From Pelagicoccus sp. (GTDB lineage: Bacteria > Verrucomicrobiota > Verrucomicrobiia > Opitutales > Opitutaceae): a stretch of 64,000 bases of DNA. Below the pieces are notes generated by a model. The model saw only the letters and a program-made list of their open reading frames with translations. It searched no databases and was not told where the DNA came from. Positions 17,941-26,686 of this stretch are shown here, piece after piece. The stretch lies in contig JANQRJ010000013.1 in assembly GCA_028284635.1 (NCBI GenBank), positions 124,001 through 188,000 on the forward strand. Direction: 5' to 3'. Made by a program: the position numbers and the translations under genes. Every line of letters starts with the position of its first letter. The first letter of the stretch is position 1.

Positions 17941-19338
17941 CTAGATGGCCTTCGAAAAGCCCTTGGAGACACGGTCGCTGTAGGCATCGAAGACGTTTGC
18001 CACATTGCGAATCAGCAAGCGTCCCAATGGCAGCACCTCCAGCCCCTTTCCAGTGAAGCGTACCAGCCCGTCCTCTTCCAGCTCCTGAAGGGCCTTGATC
18101 TCTTCGGCGAAGTAGACGGAGAAGTCGATACCATTCGCTTCGCTTCGCTCGGCGAAGTCCAACCTCAAGTCGCACATCAATCGCATGATGACTTCCCTAC
18201 GGATCTGATCGTCGAAGGTTAGCAGATAGCCTTTCTGCAGGGGTATCTCTCCCTTCGAAATCATCTCGTAGTACGTATCCAAATCCTTGTGATTCTGGCG
18301 AAACGCTCCGGAACTCTGGCTAATCGAAGACATTCCAAAGGCCAGTATCTCGACATTCGCGTGCAAGCTGTAGCCCTGGAAGTTTCGCTGCAAGGTTCCC
18401 ACTTGCTGGGCGGCCACCAACGGATCGCTTCGCTTGGAGAAATGATCCATGCCAATATGAGCATAGCCTCTCTTAGCAAGCGTATCCACCGTCTGGATAA
18501 GCATCTCTATCTTTTCGTCGGCGCTGGGCATCGGGTTTTTCTCCAGGATCTTCTGCGCCGGCTTGCTCCAAGGCACGTGAGCATAGGAGAAGATGGCCAG
18601 GCGATCCGGATCATAGCTCAGCACCTCTTCGAGGGTTTCCGCAAAGCTCTCGGGCGTCTGGCATGGAAGCCCATAGACCAGGTCTACGTTCAGGGAACCG
18701 ATTCCTGCCTCGCGAAGCCAACCAACAACCTCGACGTTCGTCTCCGTAGGCTGGATACGATGAACGGCCTCCTGCACTTCGAGCTTCACGTCCTGTACGC
18801 CAATCGAAGCGCGATTGACCCCAAGCCGACGAAATGCCTCCACCTGCTCTTGCGAAAGCGTACGGGGATCGAACTCCGCGCTGATCTCAGCATCTTCGGC
18901 GAAAGCGAAATGCTCCTGGATGAGAGCGCCTAGCCGGTCGATTTGAGCAGGCGTCAAGAAGTTCGGAGTACCACCGCCAAAGTGCAGCTGCACCACGGGA
19001 CGATTAGGTTGGAGGTGGGCTTGGTACAGCGCTACCTCCTTCTCCAGGAAGTCGAGATAGCGGTCGGCCAACGAAGTGTCCGTCGAGATGACCTTGGCGC
19101 AGCCGCAGAACCAGCAAAGACTCCGACAGTAGGGCAGATGGAAGTACAAGGACAGCGGACCCTCTGAGACTTCCAGGTCGAGCAGCAGGGCCTCCTTGGT
19201 GAATTCCTCGTCCAATTCTCGAAAGCGCAACGCTGTCGGGTAGGATGTGTAGCGAGGGGCCGGACGATTGTATTTACGGACCAGATCCGCGTTCAGACGA
19301 GGCGAGACGGTGTCGTTGGCAAGCGAAATGGATTCCAT
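17941..19338 (-). CDS. hemN: Oxygen-independent coproporphyrinogen III oxidase (radical SAM)
   Basis: Converts coproporphyrinogen III to protoporphyrinogen IX without oxygen in haem synthesis. The radical-SAM cluster is HLPYCRSLCWFCGCAK (CxxxCxxCxC, about residues 70-82). HFGGGTPNFLTP is the GGGTP SAM-binding motif, and the C-terminal HemN domain contains AFGMSSISQ and RREVIMRLMCDLRLDF. The 465 residues match true HemN rather than HemW. The upstream gap 19339-19446 is very A/T-rich and likely carries the promoter; no convincing FNR box was found. Confidence 0.94.
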   Translation of the reverse strand: MESISLANDTVSPRLNADLVRKYNRPAPRYTSYPTALRFRELDEEFTKEALLLDLEVSEGPLSLYFHLPYCRSLCWFCGCAKVISTDTSLADRYLDFLEKEVALYQAHLQPNRPVVQLHFGGGTPNFLTPAQIDRLGALIQEHFAFAEDAEISAEFDPRTLSQEQVEAFRRLGVNRASIGVQDVKLEVQEAVHRIQPTETNVEVVGWLREAGIGSLNVDLVYGLPCQTPESFAETLEEVLSYDPDRLAIFSYAHVPWSKPAQKILEKNPMPSADEKIEMLIQTVDTLAKRGYAHIGMDHFSKRSDPLVAAQQVGTLQRNFQGYSLHANVEILAFGMSSISQSSGAFRQNHKDLDTYYEMISKGEIPLQKGYLLTFDDQIRREVIMRLMCDLRLDFAERSEANGIDFSVYFAEEIKALQELEEDGLVRFTGKGLEVLPLGRLLIRNVANVFDAYSDRVSKGFSKAI

Positions 19339-19446
19339 GACTTGAAGAGTAGATTGGAGTTTTCCAGATTATCAATTATTAAATTACCTTTTATTCTTTA
19401 TTCAAGCTTCGAATCGCTCTCCCAACACCAATCAGTGTAGCGGCCG

Positions 19447-20094
19447 CTAGCGGTTCTCGACTGGAGCCTCAGCGCAAATCTCCGTCCAAGACCGTTCGCC
19501 AGGCCGGTACTGCATAATCTCGCCGCTCCTGATGTCGTGATAGAGGGCGTGAATGCTCAGCCCGCGCGAGGCGATCGCATCTGCAACGCAGGGGTATCCG
19601 ACCAGACGCTCCGCCTGCAAGATCGCATTCGTCTTGGTCAACGACTCAAGCGTCGCGCCCTTGTCGTCTTCCAGAGCGGTCACCGCGTACTCGATCCATT
19701 CGGAGATCATGGGCTCGACGGCGGACTCGCCAAGATGCGAGAGGGCCTTTATGCCACCGCAGTCAGAATGCCCGCAAACCACGATGTGGTCGATTTTCAG
19801 ATGATTGACCGCGTACTCGATGGCAGAGCCGATGGACGCCTCCTCCGCTTCGAACGGCGGCACGATGTTGCCCACATTGCGCAGGGTGAAAAGCTCGCCT
19901 GGTTCGGCTTCGAAAACGAAGCCCGGCGGCACTCGGGAGTCCGAGCAGCCAATCCAAAGGACCTTGGGCGACTGACCTTCGGCTTCGAGGCGAGCCAACA
20001 GGGTTCGATTGCCCTCTAAGTCGCTATTCAAAAACTTCTTGTGACCGCTTAGCAGCGATTCAGGCAAAGGCTTCGGGTCATGATTTTCCAGCAT
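19447..20094 (-). CDS. can: Beta-class carbonic anhydrase
   Basis: Interconverts CO2 and bicarbonate in the cytosol. Zinc ligands are visible: Cys and Asp/Arg dyad in WIGCSDSRVPP, then HSDCGGIKAL giving His and Cys. LRNVGNIVPP is also family-typical. The start is taken as ATG at 20094 (MLENHDPKPLP...); the longer frame to 20193 overlaps the next gene and has no related sequence. With 215 residues it is of normal length. It follows the VOC-protein gene by 56 bp and may be co-transcribed with it. Confidence 0.94.
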   Translation of the reverse strand: MLENHDPKPLPESLLSGHKKFLNSDLEGNRTLLARLEAEGQSPKVLWIGCSDSRVPPGFVFEAEPGELFTLRNVGNIVPPFEAEEASIGSAIEYAVNHLKIDHIVVCGHSDCGGIKALSHLGESAVEPMISEWIEYAVTALEDDKGATLESLTKTNAILQAERLVGYPCVADAIASRGLSIHALYHDIRSGEIMQYRPGERSWTEICAEAPVENR

Positions 20095-20150
20095 CAGGAT
20101 GACGCTCGTATGGCAACTCTCCCGCCTTGAGAAGAAAAAACCAAGCGTGG

Positions 20151-20534
20151 CTAAACCTCCATGTCGCCCATCAAAGCCAACGGGTTGCCCCAAGGGTCCT
20201 CGAAGAACGCGAGCCAGGAAGACTTGCCCATGAAGTTCTCCACTATGCAGCTCGGCCCGCTCTTGAAGCGAATGCCACGCTCCTTGAGGGCCTCGGCGAC
20301 TTCGTGCATGCGGCCGTCCACCTGGAAGTAGAGCGGACAGCCTATCGGTCTGTTCCTCGCTTCCTGCACGAGCACGGAGAGTTCGCCCAGCTTCAAAATC
20401 ATCGTCTGACCGAATACCGACTCCACCTCTATTCCGAGCGTATCGCTGTAAAACACTCTCGCTTCTTCTATGTTTCCTACCCGCAGTTCCACCTGGGACA
20501 GCGCGGAGATAAGTGGAGCAGTTTCGGAATTCAT
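20151..20534 (-). CDS. Glyoxalase/bleomycin-resistance (VOC) superfamily protein
   Basis: Small metal-dependent-fold protein of 127 residues with paired beta-alpha-beta-beta-beta modules. LSQVELRVGNIEEARVFYSDTLGIEVES is the first module, and SSWLAFFEDPWGNPLALMGD is the characteristic C-terminal end with a Glu/Asp-Pro-x-Gly-Asn motif. Substrate cannot be told from sequence; the metal-binding Glu-His pattern is incomplete, so it might not be a true glyoxalase. It is transcribed toward the carbonic anhydrase gene. Confidence 0.82.
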   Translation of the reverse strand: MNSETAPLISALSQVELRVGNIEEARVFYSDTLGIEVESVFGQTMILKLGELSVLVQEARNRPIGCPLYFQVDGRMHEVAEALKERGIRFKSGPSCIVENFMGKSSWLAFFEDPWGNPLALMGDMEV

Positions 20535-20665
20535 AAGGGTGCGGTTTTAGCTCAGCGGGCTAATCTCGATCATAAGCGAATTGCTTGATCGACCGGATGG
20601 GCAAGCACCTTAACCTCCTAAGCCAATTCGGGCAAATAAGCCGCCCATGGACCTCGAAAAGACGA

Positions 20666-20704
20666 AATAGCCTGCCCGGGACGAATGTCCCGAGGCAGGC
20701 TATT
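20666..20704 (-). terminator. Strong hairpin, probable terminator of the small-protein gene
   Basis: AATAGCCTGCCCGGGAC and GTCCCGAGGCAGGCTATT pair with one bulge around a GAAT loop. On the minus strand a T-rich stretch (TTTCGTCTTTTC) follows. It is placed downstream of the 56-residue gene and of the structured element, so a minus-strand transcript reading through the element would end here. Confidence 0.65.
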
Positions 20705-20718
20705 GTCTTGAAAGAGAT

Positions 20719-20817
20719 AAAGCAGCATGGCGCCTGGGCCCTGTCCTGAACGCGCTACCCCTAACACGCTCGTGACTTTTGATGGGCCACTAGGTTTTTA
20801 ATAAGCCATGCTGCTTT
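20719..20817. ncRNA. Candidate structured RNA or MITE-like element
   Basis: A perfect 13-bp outer stem (AAAGCAGCATGGC at 20719-20731 with GCCATGCTGCTTT at 20805-20817) encloses a second possible stem (GGGCC/C with GGGCC at 20736-20741 and 20784-20788) and a C-rich interior. It matches no RNA family I recognise (checked by eye against SRP, 6S, tmRNA, RNase P and common riboswitch motifs). It may be an sRNA ended by the 20666-20704 hairpin or a small transposable element. Confidence 0.35.
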
Positions 20818-20857
20818 TCTATACCCTATGACTAGAAATCTGGAAAGAAGGCGGACC

Positions 20858-21028
20858 TTAGTAGGACGCCTTTCTGGTTTCGAGGAGGCCCAATCCAAAG
20901 AGGGCTCCGCCAATGGCCATCCCTGCGAGAATTCCGCCAGCGAAAGGCAGCAGCAAGGCTGCGATACCGGCCAGGAAGCTAGTGGCTCCTCCTATTGCGG
21001 TCAGACGTGTCTTCAGTGCTTCGTTCAT
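20858..21028 (-). CDS. Small hydrophobic membrane protein, 56 residues
   Basis: Unrecognised. MNEALKTRLTAIGGATSFLA is followed by a hydrophobic Gly/Ala/Leu-rich span (about 11-48) that can form one hairpin of two short membrane segments, with a basic end (ETRKASY). The start at 21028 is chosen because AAGGAA lies at a good distance upstream (AAGGAACCGAAAATG on the minus strand). A longer frame to 21112 has no such site. The upstream region is A/T-rich with a small palindrome that may regulate it. The ORF is short, so confidence is moderate. Confidence 0.6.
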   Translation of the reverse strand: MNEALKTRLTAIGGATSFLAGIAALLLPFAGGILAGMAIGGALFGLGLLETRKASY

Positions 21029-21088
21029 TTTCGGTTCCTTGGTTTTGCGTGTTGGCAGTAATATACGCCATATCAGCCATAAACGGAA

Positions 21089-21103
21089 ATACTTATAAAG
21101 TAT
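21089..21103. promoter_or_regulatory. Small palindrome upstream of the 56-residue gene
   Basis: ATACTT-ATA-AAGTAT is a perfect 6-3-6 palindrome in an A/T-rich stretch about 60 bp before the start at 21028. It could be an operator or part of a promoter. This rests only on symmetry and position. Confidence 0.25.
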
Positions 21104-21167
21104 GAATACCATAGGCCATGCCTATAGGAGAGCTTCTGTCGAAGCAGAGCGTACCTCAAATCCAAGC

Positions 21168-21205
21168 GCGCAATTAAAACTTCAACGTTGAAGTTTTAAT
21201 TGCGC
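21168..21205. terminator. Perfect 38-bp palindrome without loop
   Basis: Left half 21168-21186 and right half 21187-21205 are exact reverse complements (GCGCAATTAAAACTTCAAC and its complement). It lies 35 bp past the SNF2 gene stop. On the minus strand the arm contains TTTTAATT, so it can act as a terminator; the exact symmetry is also typical of a protein-binding or recombination site. Confidence 0.6.
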
Positions 21206-21240
21206 AGGAGAACGCTCTCTGGCGGGTCGAAGCGTGCGGG

Positions 21241-23853
21241 CTACTTGCTTTGGGCGAGAGCCAGGAGGGACTGGAAGGACTGGACGCCATCGACGATCAG
21301 GTCCGTGCCCTGCTTGGCATTGGTGATCAGGACATCGAAGAGATCCCGCTTCTCCTGCTGCAGCAGGTGGATTTTCTCCTCGATCGTTCCACGGGCGATA
21401 AAACGGTAAACGAATACCGTATTCGTCTGACCAATACGATGGACGCGATCCATAGCCTGGCTTTCCACTGCAGGATTCCACCAGGGGTCGAGCAGGAAGA
21501 CGTAGTCCGCGGCGTGCAAGGTAATGCCGACGCTAGCCGCCTTCAGACTGACCAGCATGGCAGCAGTCTGCTCGGTCTCCTGGAATTCGTTCACCGGCTT
21601 CTGCCGATCTCGGGTGGAACCGGTCAACTCGAAGATCGGCAGCTCGGGAAACGAGGTTTCGATAAGTTCGCGGGCTCGGTCCAGAAAGCGCACGAACTGG
21701 CTGAAGACGACCACCTTGTGCCCAGTTCCAAGCACTTCGATGAGCTTTTCCAGAAGAACCATCAGCTTGCCGCTATCCTCTAGACTGGAATTCATCCACG
21801 GAAGCAGATCAGGATCGCAGCTCACCTGCCGCAATCGCGTAAGCAGGCTCAGCGTAGCAAAGCGATTGTTGCGCAGCGCCTTCCCTAAGTTGTCGCCAAA
21901 GCGGGCCAGGCCTTCCGTACAGATGCGCGAGTACTCCTTTGCTTGGACAGCGGTAACCGGACAGATCTGGTCCACTACCACCTTGTCTGGCAACTCCGTT
22001 GCGACCTCGCTTTTCGTGCGCCGCAGCATGAAGGGAGCTATCTGCAGACGCAGCCGAGCGTTGAAGGCCCCGGGGTTCTCCGCGTAGGCACGCTCGAAGC
22101 CCATTCGAGAGCCAAGCAGACCTGGCATGAGAAACTGAAACGCGGGCCAGATATCCAACGGACGGTTTTCTATCGGCGTACCCGTAAGGGCAATACGTCG
22201 ACGAGCCCGGATCCGGCGACAGCTGCGCGAAGCTTTCGAATCGGGATTCTTGATAAACTGAGCCTCGTCGATGACAGCGTATTCAAATTCCTGACGCGCT
22301 ACACGTTCGATACGGGTGCGCAGCAACGCATAGCTAATGACCGCTACGTCAAGCCGCTGACCGTTCGTTTTCGATTCAAAGCGTCCCACGCGAAAACGCG
22401 GAGCGAAGCGCGCGAATTCGGATATCCAAACCGGCACTACGCTCGCTGGGCAGACGATCAAGGCGGTAGCGCCTTCCTCCATCTCGGCATCGAGCAGAGC
22501 GATCACCTGCAGCGTCTTGCCCAATCCCATCTCGTCCGCCAACAGGCAGTGACAATCGTGACGCAACAGCCGAGACATCCAAGCCACTCCCTGTCGCTGG
22601 TAGGGTCGCAGACATTCGAGGTACTTTCTTTCGTCATCGCAATACCCCGGCCGCAGAAGTCCCTCTCTCCAATCTCGCAGCTCGTCGGATAGCTCGAGGG
22701 AATCCGGAGCCTCCGCGAAAATCGAAAAAAGCTGATAGAGCTGCCCTGCCCCTCCGACTTCAGTCTCCGATTCCCGCCAGGAGTCCAGCAAGCGTTTCGA
22801 TTCGTCCGAAAGCTTCACCACGCCAAGCTCGGGAATGAGGGCCGTATCCTGCTCACCATCCATAAGCGAGAGGGCGATCTCGCTATCGAGCATGCGACGA
22901 CCTGAGTCGAAGACCCATTGCACGTCGAGTCCGCCCACCGCATTCCGGCTCGCCTTTGCGCCGACTTGCAATTCGACCACGCCCTGCTTCAAGCGCTTCA
23001 CATTCTCTCCCTCCTCCGTGGAGAAGCGACGCTCCCAGTCGGGCCAGACATTCTGCACGAAGTGCACGACCTCTCGCAGATTCTCCAGCAAGTAGGCTCC
23101 GAACTCGGAAGCGTAGCGGAAGCGCGACTTGCGAGAACGAGCGGCCAGCATGATCAAACGACCGCGCTCCTCGGAAGTATTGGCTCGGGGAGAACCATCT
23201 TCGGGGCTCAGAGCGGAGACGCGAGAGCCGTCCTCGGCCAGCCAATACGCCTCGCAGATCAAGCCCTTGAAGTGAGTATCGAGAACCAGATGCAGCATCC
23301 GGGTCTGCGATTCATCGGCAAAGCCCTCATCCGAATCGGACGACTCGATGTCCTCCTCGATCTCGTCATCGGCTCTAGCGACCTCGCCCTCGAGAAGCGT
23401 CAGATCCTCGTCCGCCAAAAGCTCTTCGATCTCAAGCAAACCGGCCACCGCGATCGCATGACCGAATTCCGCGTTCTCGCTGGACGAGCGCACGTTGAAA
23501 GCGTCCCTCTCCCATTGCACCACCGAGTAGCTTTCCGCCTGGCCCTGCTTGCAGGTCATGATGACGTCGTCCTCGTTCAGAGAGATCTCCCGAATGACGC
23601 CCTTTTTGTAGAGCCGCCTTCCCGTCTCCAGAGCGGAGGTTTCGAAACGATCCTCCCAGGGGTCGGAAAGCCGGTCGCTCCAGCGCTCCAGCGAACGCCG
23701 CGAGTACAGTCGATTTGCCCCCTTCCAATTCATCGATCGGCCACTTTGAAAACTCGCAACCACCTCATCAACGCTTTTCACGCGCCTGTCGGAATCTCTC
23801 AGCCCCGCTTTCCAGCCACTCGAACAATCACCTCCGCCAAACGGATCGCACAT
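21241..23853 (-). CDS. SNF2-family DNA-dependent ATPase/helicase-like protein
   Basis: Two-domain SF2 motor of the Swi2/Snf2 class; substrate unknown. The N-terminal about 400 residues have no recognised domain apart from a possible SWIM-like start, but no CxCxnCxH motif is visible. The ATPase core has Walker A ADEMGLGKTLQV (about 437-448), a DEAQ box (AVIDEAQFIKN) and TGTPIENRP. The C-terminal helicase has the family VI motif QAMDRVHRIGQTN. The total is 870 residues from the first ATG. The Met at residue 41 (start 23733, MNWKGANRLYSRRSLERW) looks like a more natural beginning. It stands alone, divergent from the DUF502 gene. Confidence 0.9.
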   Translation of the reverse strand: MCDPFGGGDCSSGWKAGLRDSDRRVKSVDEVVASFQSGRSMNWKGANRLYSRRSLERWSDRLSDPWEDRFETSALETGRRLYKKGVIREISLNEDDVIMTCKQGQAESYSVVQWERDAFNVRSSSENAEFGHAIAVAGLLEIEELLADEDLTLLEGEVARADDEIEEDIESSDSDEGFADESQTRMLHLVLDTHFKGLICEAYWLAEDGSRVSALSPEDGSPRANTSEERGRLIMLAARSRKSRFRYASEFGAYLLENLREVVHFVQNVWPDWERRFSTEEGENVKRLKQGVVELQVGAKASRNAVGGLDVQWVFDSGRRMLDSEIALSLMDGEQDTALIPELGVVKLSDESKRLLDSWRESETEVGGAGQLYQLFSIFAEAPDSLELSDELRDWREGLLRPGYCDDERKYLECLRPYQRQGVAWMSRLLRHDCHCLLADEMGLGKTLQVIALLDAEMEEGATALIVCPASVVPVWISEFARFAPRFRVGRFESKTNGQRLDVAVISYALLRTRIERVARQEFEYAVIDEAQFIKNPDSKASRSCRRIRARRRIALTGTPIENRPLDIWPAFQFLMPGLLGSRMGFERAYAENPGAFNARLRLQIAPFMLRRTKSEVATELPDKVVVDQICPVTAVQAKEYSRICTEGLARFGDNLGKALRNNRFATLSLLTRLRQVSCDPDLLPWMNSSLEDSGKLMVLLEKLIEVLGTGHKVVVFSQFVRFLDRARELIETSFPELPIFELTGSTRDRQKPVNEFQETEQTAAMLVSLKAASVGITLHAADYVFLLDPWWNPAVESQAMDRVHRIGQTNTVFVYRFIARGTIEEKIHLLQQEKRDLFDVLITNAKQGTDLIVDGVQSFQSLLALAQSK

Positions 23854-24054
23854 CAGAAGCGCTTTTTCGCAGGGCTACTGAAAGGTTCGTTTAAGATTCT
23901 GCGCGTCAGATAATTGCATCGGAAAAGAGATGCTACGCTTCGACGGGAAAGCGGAGAGCCCTGGCAAGCCGTTGCTTATTTCGAAACCTCATCGATTTTG
24001 GCGTGTATCCAGAGGGCCAATCACGCATTGTGGTTGTCGCCTCATCCATTCGCC

Positions 24055-24735
24055 ATGTTCGTCAAACTTCGCAAATCCTTCCTTTCCGGCCTCATCCTAC
24101 TCGCCCCGATCGGCATCACCTTCTTCGTCTTCAACTGGCTGGTGATCAAGATCGGCGGCAGCGCTCGAGACCAACTGCTGTTCTTCGTGCCGCACGATCT
24201 CATCTCCCGCCAAGGGCTCGGCATGCTCTGGAACACCTTGGCAACGATGATCGTGCTGCTGCTGGTGACTCTGCTGGGATTTCTCTCGCGCTACTTCATC
24301 GCCAAATACCTCATCGGGCTAGGCGAACGCTTCCTCAACAACGTGCCGGTGATCAACACCGTCTACACCTCGGTGAAGCAGATCATCGAAACCTTCAGCT
24401 CCCAAAACCGCGCCGTCTTCCAAAAAGTGGCTCTGGTGCAGTTTCCCAGACCGGGCTGCTACGCCATCGGCTTTCTTACCGGCGACAGCAAAGGCGAGAT
24501 CCAAGCCAAAACCAACCCTCACCTCAGAAACATCTTCGTTCCGACGACCCCGAATCCCACGAGCGGCTTTCTAGTGATGCTTCCGCAAGAGGATATCCAG
24601 ATTCTGGATATGACGGTCGGACAAGGCATGAAGCTCATAATTTCCGGCGGAGCAGTGGCGCCGCCCTTCCCTCCCGTGACCGATCGACTGGAATTCAAGG
24701 ACGAATCCGCTCCGAATCCGGACGCGAAGTCCTGA
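24055..24735 (+). CDS. DUF502 family membrane protein
   Basis: Inner-membrane protein of unknown function. The start is ATG 24055 (MFVKLRKSFLSGLILLAPIGITFFVFNWLV), which begins the first membrane segment; the 47-codon upstream extension has no such character. A second membrane segment lies at about residues 58-82 (MIVLLLVTLLGFLSRYF). Family features GERFLNNVPVINTVYTSVKQIIETF and VPTTPNPTSGFLVMLP are clear. The C-terminal part is likely soluble. It ends two bases before the RecO-like start, so the two genes are co-transcribed. Confidence 0.9.
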   Translation: MFVKLRKSFLSGLILLAPIGITFFVFNWLVIKIGGSARDQLLFFVPHDLISRQGLGMLWNTLATMIVLLLVTLLGFLSRYFIAKYLIGLGERFLNNVPVINTVYTSVKQIIETFSSQNRAVFQKVALVQFPRPGCYAIGFLTGDSKGEIQAKTNPHLRNIFVPTTPNPTSGFLVMLPQEDIQILDMTVGQGMKLIISGGAVAPPFPPVTDRLEFKDESAPNPDAKS

Positions 24736-24737
24736 GT

Positions 24738-25352
24738 ATGGCCGGTCGAAAGGTTCTAGTCAGAGAAGCGATCGTATTGAAGATCGCCCCAACAGGCGAA
24801 ACCTACCTGCAGATACGCCTTCTCTCGCCTGATTTCGGTCTTCTGAGCCTGTTGCAGCGACGCAGCTCCAAGAAACAAGTTCCCACCCTCGACCTCTTCG
24901 ACCAAGGCGAGGCAGCTGCGGACCTCAAACCCGACGAGCAAAACGGCTTCCTGAACGACTTCACCTTGGAGCGACGTCGTTCGGGCATTGGACGGTCATA
25001 CAGCATCCTGCAGGCCGCCGCCCGGCTTTCATCATTCCTAGCTGCAAATCCGGTGCACCAGGAAAACATGGCATCCACATTCACCCTAGCCGAAAAGGCG
25101 CTCGACGCGCTGGACGCCGGACTCCCCACGGAACCAATCCTATTCAAAACCTTCTTCGTATACTGCCGTGACGAAGGCTATCCTGTAGTGGAAGAATGGG
25201 CACGCCAGCTTCCATCAAGCCTAGCTATCGAGGTGAGGCGGATTCTCAAGTCTCCCCTAGCGGAGCTAGACGCGAATCCAGAGTCGCAGAGTCGAGCGCT
25301 AGCGTCGCTTAGCAGGTACATCGAACAGAGCACTCAGATACGGCTAGATTGA
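24738..25352 (+). CDS. recO: RecO-like DNA repair protein
   Basis: RecO anneals DNA and loads RecA with RecR. The N-terminal REAIVLKIAPTGETYLQIRLLSPDFGLLSLLQRRSS fits the RecO OB fold. A helical part follows (SILQAAARLSSFLAANP...). The start ATG at 24738 follows the DUF502 stop by 2 bp. The length of 204 residues is a little short, and the C-terminal zinc-finger Cys cluster of some RecO proteins is absent. The assignment is therefore likely but not certain. The opposite-frame long reading 24003-25352 is in frame with this gene only in its last 205 codons. Confidence 0.65.
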   Translation: MAGRKVLVREAIVLKIAPTGETYLQIRLLSPDFGLLSLLQRRSSKKQVPTLDLFDQGEAAADLKPDEQNGFLNDFTLERRRSGIGRSYSILQAAARLSSFLAANPVHQENMASTFTLAEKALDALDAGLPTEPILFKTFFVYCRDEGYPVVEEWARQLPSSLAIEVRRILKSPLAELDANPESQSRALASLSRYIEQSTQIRLD

Positions 25353-25412
25353 GCGCATATCGAATCGTCTAAGCAGAAGGAGCTGTGGGAGCTTCTACTA
25401 TTCAACGCCCTC

Positions 25413-26654
25413 TTAGTGGCGGGAGTCCAGATAGGCGACTGCCGCCTCTCTGTACTCCTGGCAAGCGACGCGGATCAAACGCTGCCAGGACTCCAACCCA
25501 GTAGACTCCGGAGAGAAACTGGTTCTGATTTCCAGCGAACTGGCGACATCGTAAGCGACCCGAGCTCCCAGAAGGCCGAGAGCTCCCTTAAGAGAGTGGG
25601 CCAATAGGGACGTCTGACTCCAGCTTCGAGAGTCGATGGCCTCGCAGATCTTTTCGACATCGGATTCCAAGACTTCCAGAGCAGTATCCAAGACTTCGCG
25701 ACAGGATTTCCCGTCGGAGCTCATGCGACGCAGATACTCGTCGAGAACCCGAATGTTCACAATACCTTCCCAGATCGAATTCTTCTGCTCGGGAAGTGGA
25801 GAGGCAAGACGGCGGTTCAGCACGTCGCACAGGATTTCCAAGTCCACCGGCTTCTGGAGCACTTCGACCATTCCGGAGTCCAAGCAACGAGCCCGATCGG
25901 AGTTCAGGATTCTCGCGGTGACGCCGACGACGGGGAGAGTCGGCTGGCGGCTGGATGCGGCGAGAAGCTTCTCGGTAGCTTCGCAGCCGTCCATCTCGGG
26001 CATCATCACATCCATGAAAACGAGATCGTATTTGCCGTCTTCATACATATCGAGGGCTTCGAACCCGTTCCGAGCGATATCGTGGCTCACGCCGCATTCG
26101 CGCAGGAAGTGATCCATCATATCCGCATTCAGGACATTGTCCTCCACAATCAGTATCCTTTTTTCAGATACGCCTGGCTGCGATTTCGCGCAGCAAGACT
26201 TTTCCGCCTGAATTCCGATCCGATCTTCCAGCTTGCGGAATCCAGCTTGCAGATCGGAAAGCCGGCAACGAGTAATCGCGTCGAGAGGGCCTTCGGCCAA
26301 GCGGTCTACTTGGGCTGAGAGCTTCCTTACCGAATCCCTCAACTCATCGCTGCCGGAATCGCAAGTCTCCCCAGCTTGCTCGATCCTCACCTCCGCTAGA
26401 TAGAAGCTAGCATGAGAGGCTATGGCCTGGATCCTGAAGACGCCCTCGGCCGAGGAGCCGTCGGCGCGTTTGAGTCGAGCCTTCCGAGACCAGAGTTCTC
26501 CCAAAGGGGGTTTGAATGAAGCTGAGTCGCCTTCGATGAGAGTTTCCCATGGACGCGGCGATTCGTCGACCGTTTCGATTCCAAGCCAGGCGCCTAGCTC
26601 CTGGGAGATCCCCAGCACGAAGTCGGTTTTGTCGTAAATGATCGTGCCAATCAT
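25413..26654 (-). CDS. PAS-like / receiver / HPt signalling protein lacking a kinase domain
   Basis: Phosphorelay protein of 413 residues. Order: a PAS-like sensor region (about 1-92), a helical linker (about 100-150), a receiver domain (about 163-280) with the acceptor Asp at about 215 in LVFMDVMMPEMDG and the conserved Lys in VLQKPVD, then an HPt domain (about 315-410) with the phosphorylated His at about 353 in LLAHSLKGALGLLGA. No HisKA or HATPase domain is present, so an external kinase must feed it. It follows the NarL-type regulator gene by 32 bp on the same strand, probably as an operon. Confidence 0.88.
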   Translation of the reverse strand: MIGTIIYDKTDFVLGISQELGAWLGIETVDESPRPWETLIEGDSASFKPPLGELWSRKARLKRADGSSAEGVFRIQAIASHASFYLAEVRIEQAGETCDSGSDELRDSVRKLSAQVDRLAEGPLDAITRCRLSDLQAGFRKLEDRIGIQAEKSCCAKSQPGVSEKRILIVEDNVLNADMMDHFLRECGVSHDIARNGFEALDMYEDGKYDLVFMDVMMPEMDGCEATEKLLAASSRQPTLPVVGVTARILNSDRARCLDSGMVEVLQKPVDLEILCDVLNRRLASPLPEQKNSIWEGIVNIRVLDEYLRRMSSDGKSCREVLDTALEVLESDVEKICEAIDSRSWSQTSLLAHSLKGALGLLGARVAYDVASSLEIRTSFSPESTGLESWQRLIRVACQEYREAAVAYLDSRH

Positions 26655-26686
26655 GCCTCGCCTATCGATCCCGGGCGGCTCTGAGG

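Larger units (their letters stand above)
20535..20857. other. 323-bp intergenic stretch without a gene
   Basis: It holds the VOC-gene leader, a strong hairpin (20666-20704) and a structured element of about 99 bp (20719-20817), described separately. No ORF with coding character was seen. Confidence 0.7.

Noticed and set aside
19339..19446. FNR box in front of hemN
   Set aside because: The A/T-rich leader has TTGAT-like pieces but no TTGAT-N4-ATCAA.
20719..20817. SRP, 6S, tmRNA or known riboswitch
   Set aside because: None of the conserved motifs of these RNAs could be found on either strand by eye.
24003..25352. 449-codon plus-strand ORF over DUF502 and RecO-like genes
   Set aside because: Its first half is Arg/Pro/His-rich out-of-frame reading of the DUF502 gene. 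Only the last 205 codons (from 24738) are a plausible protein.
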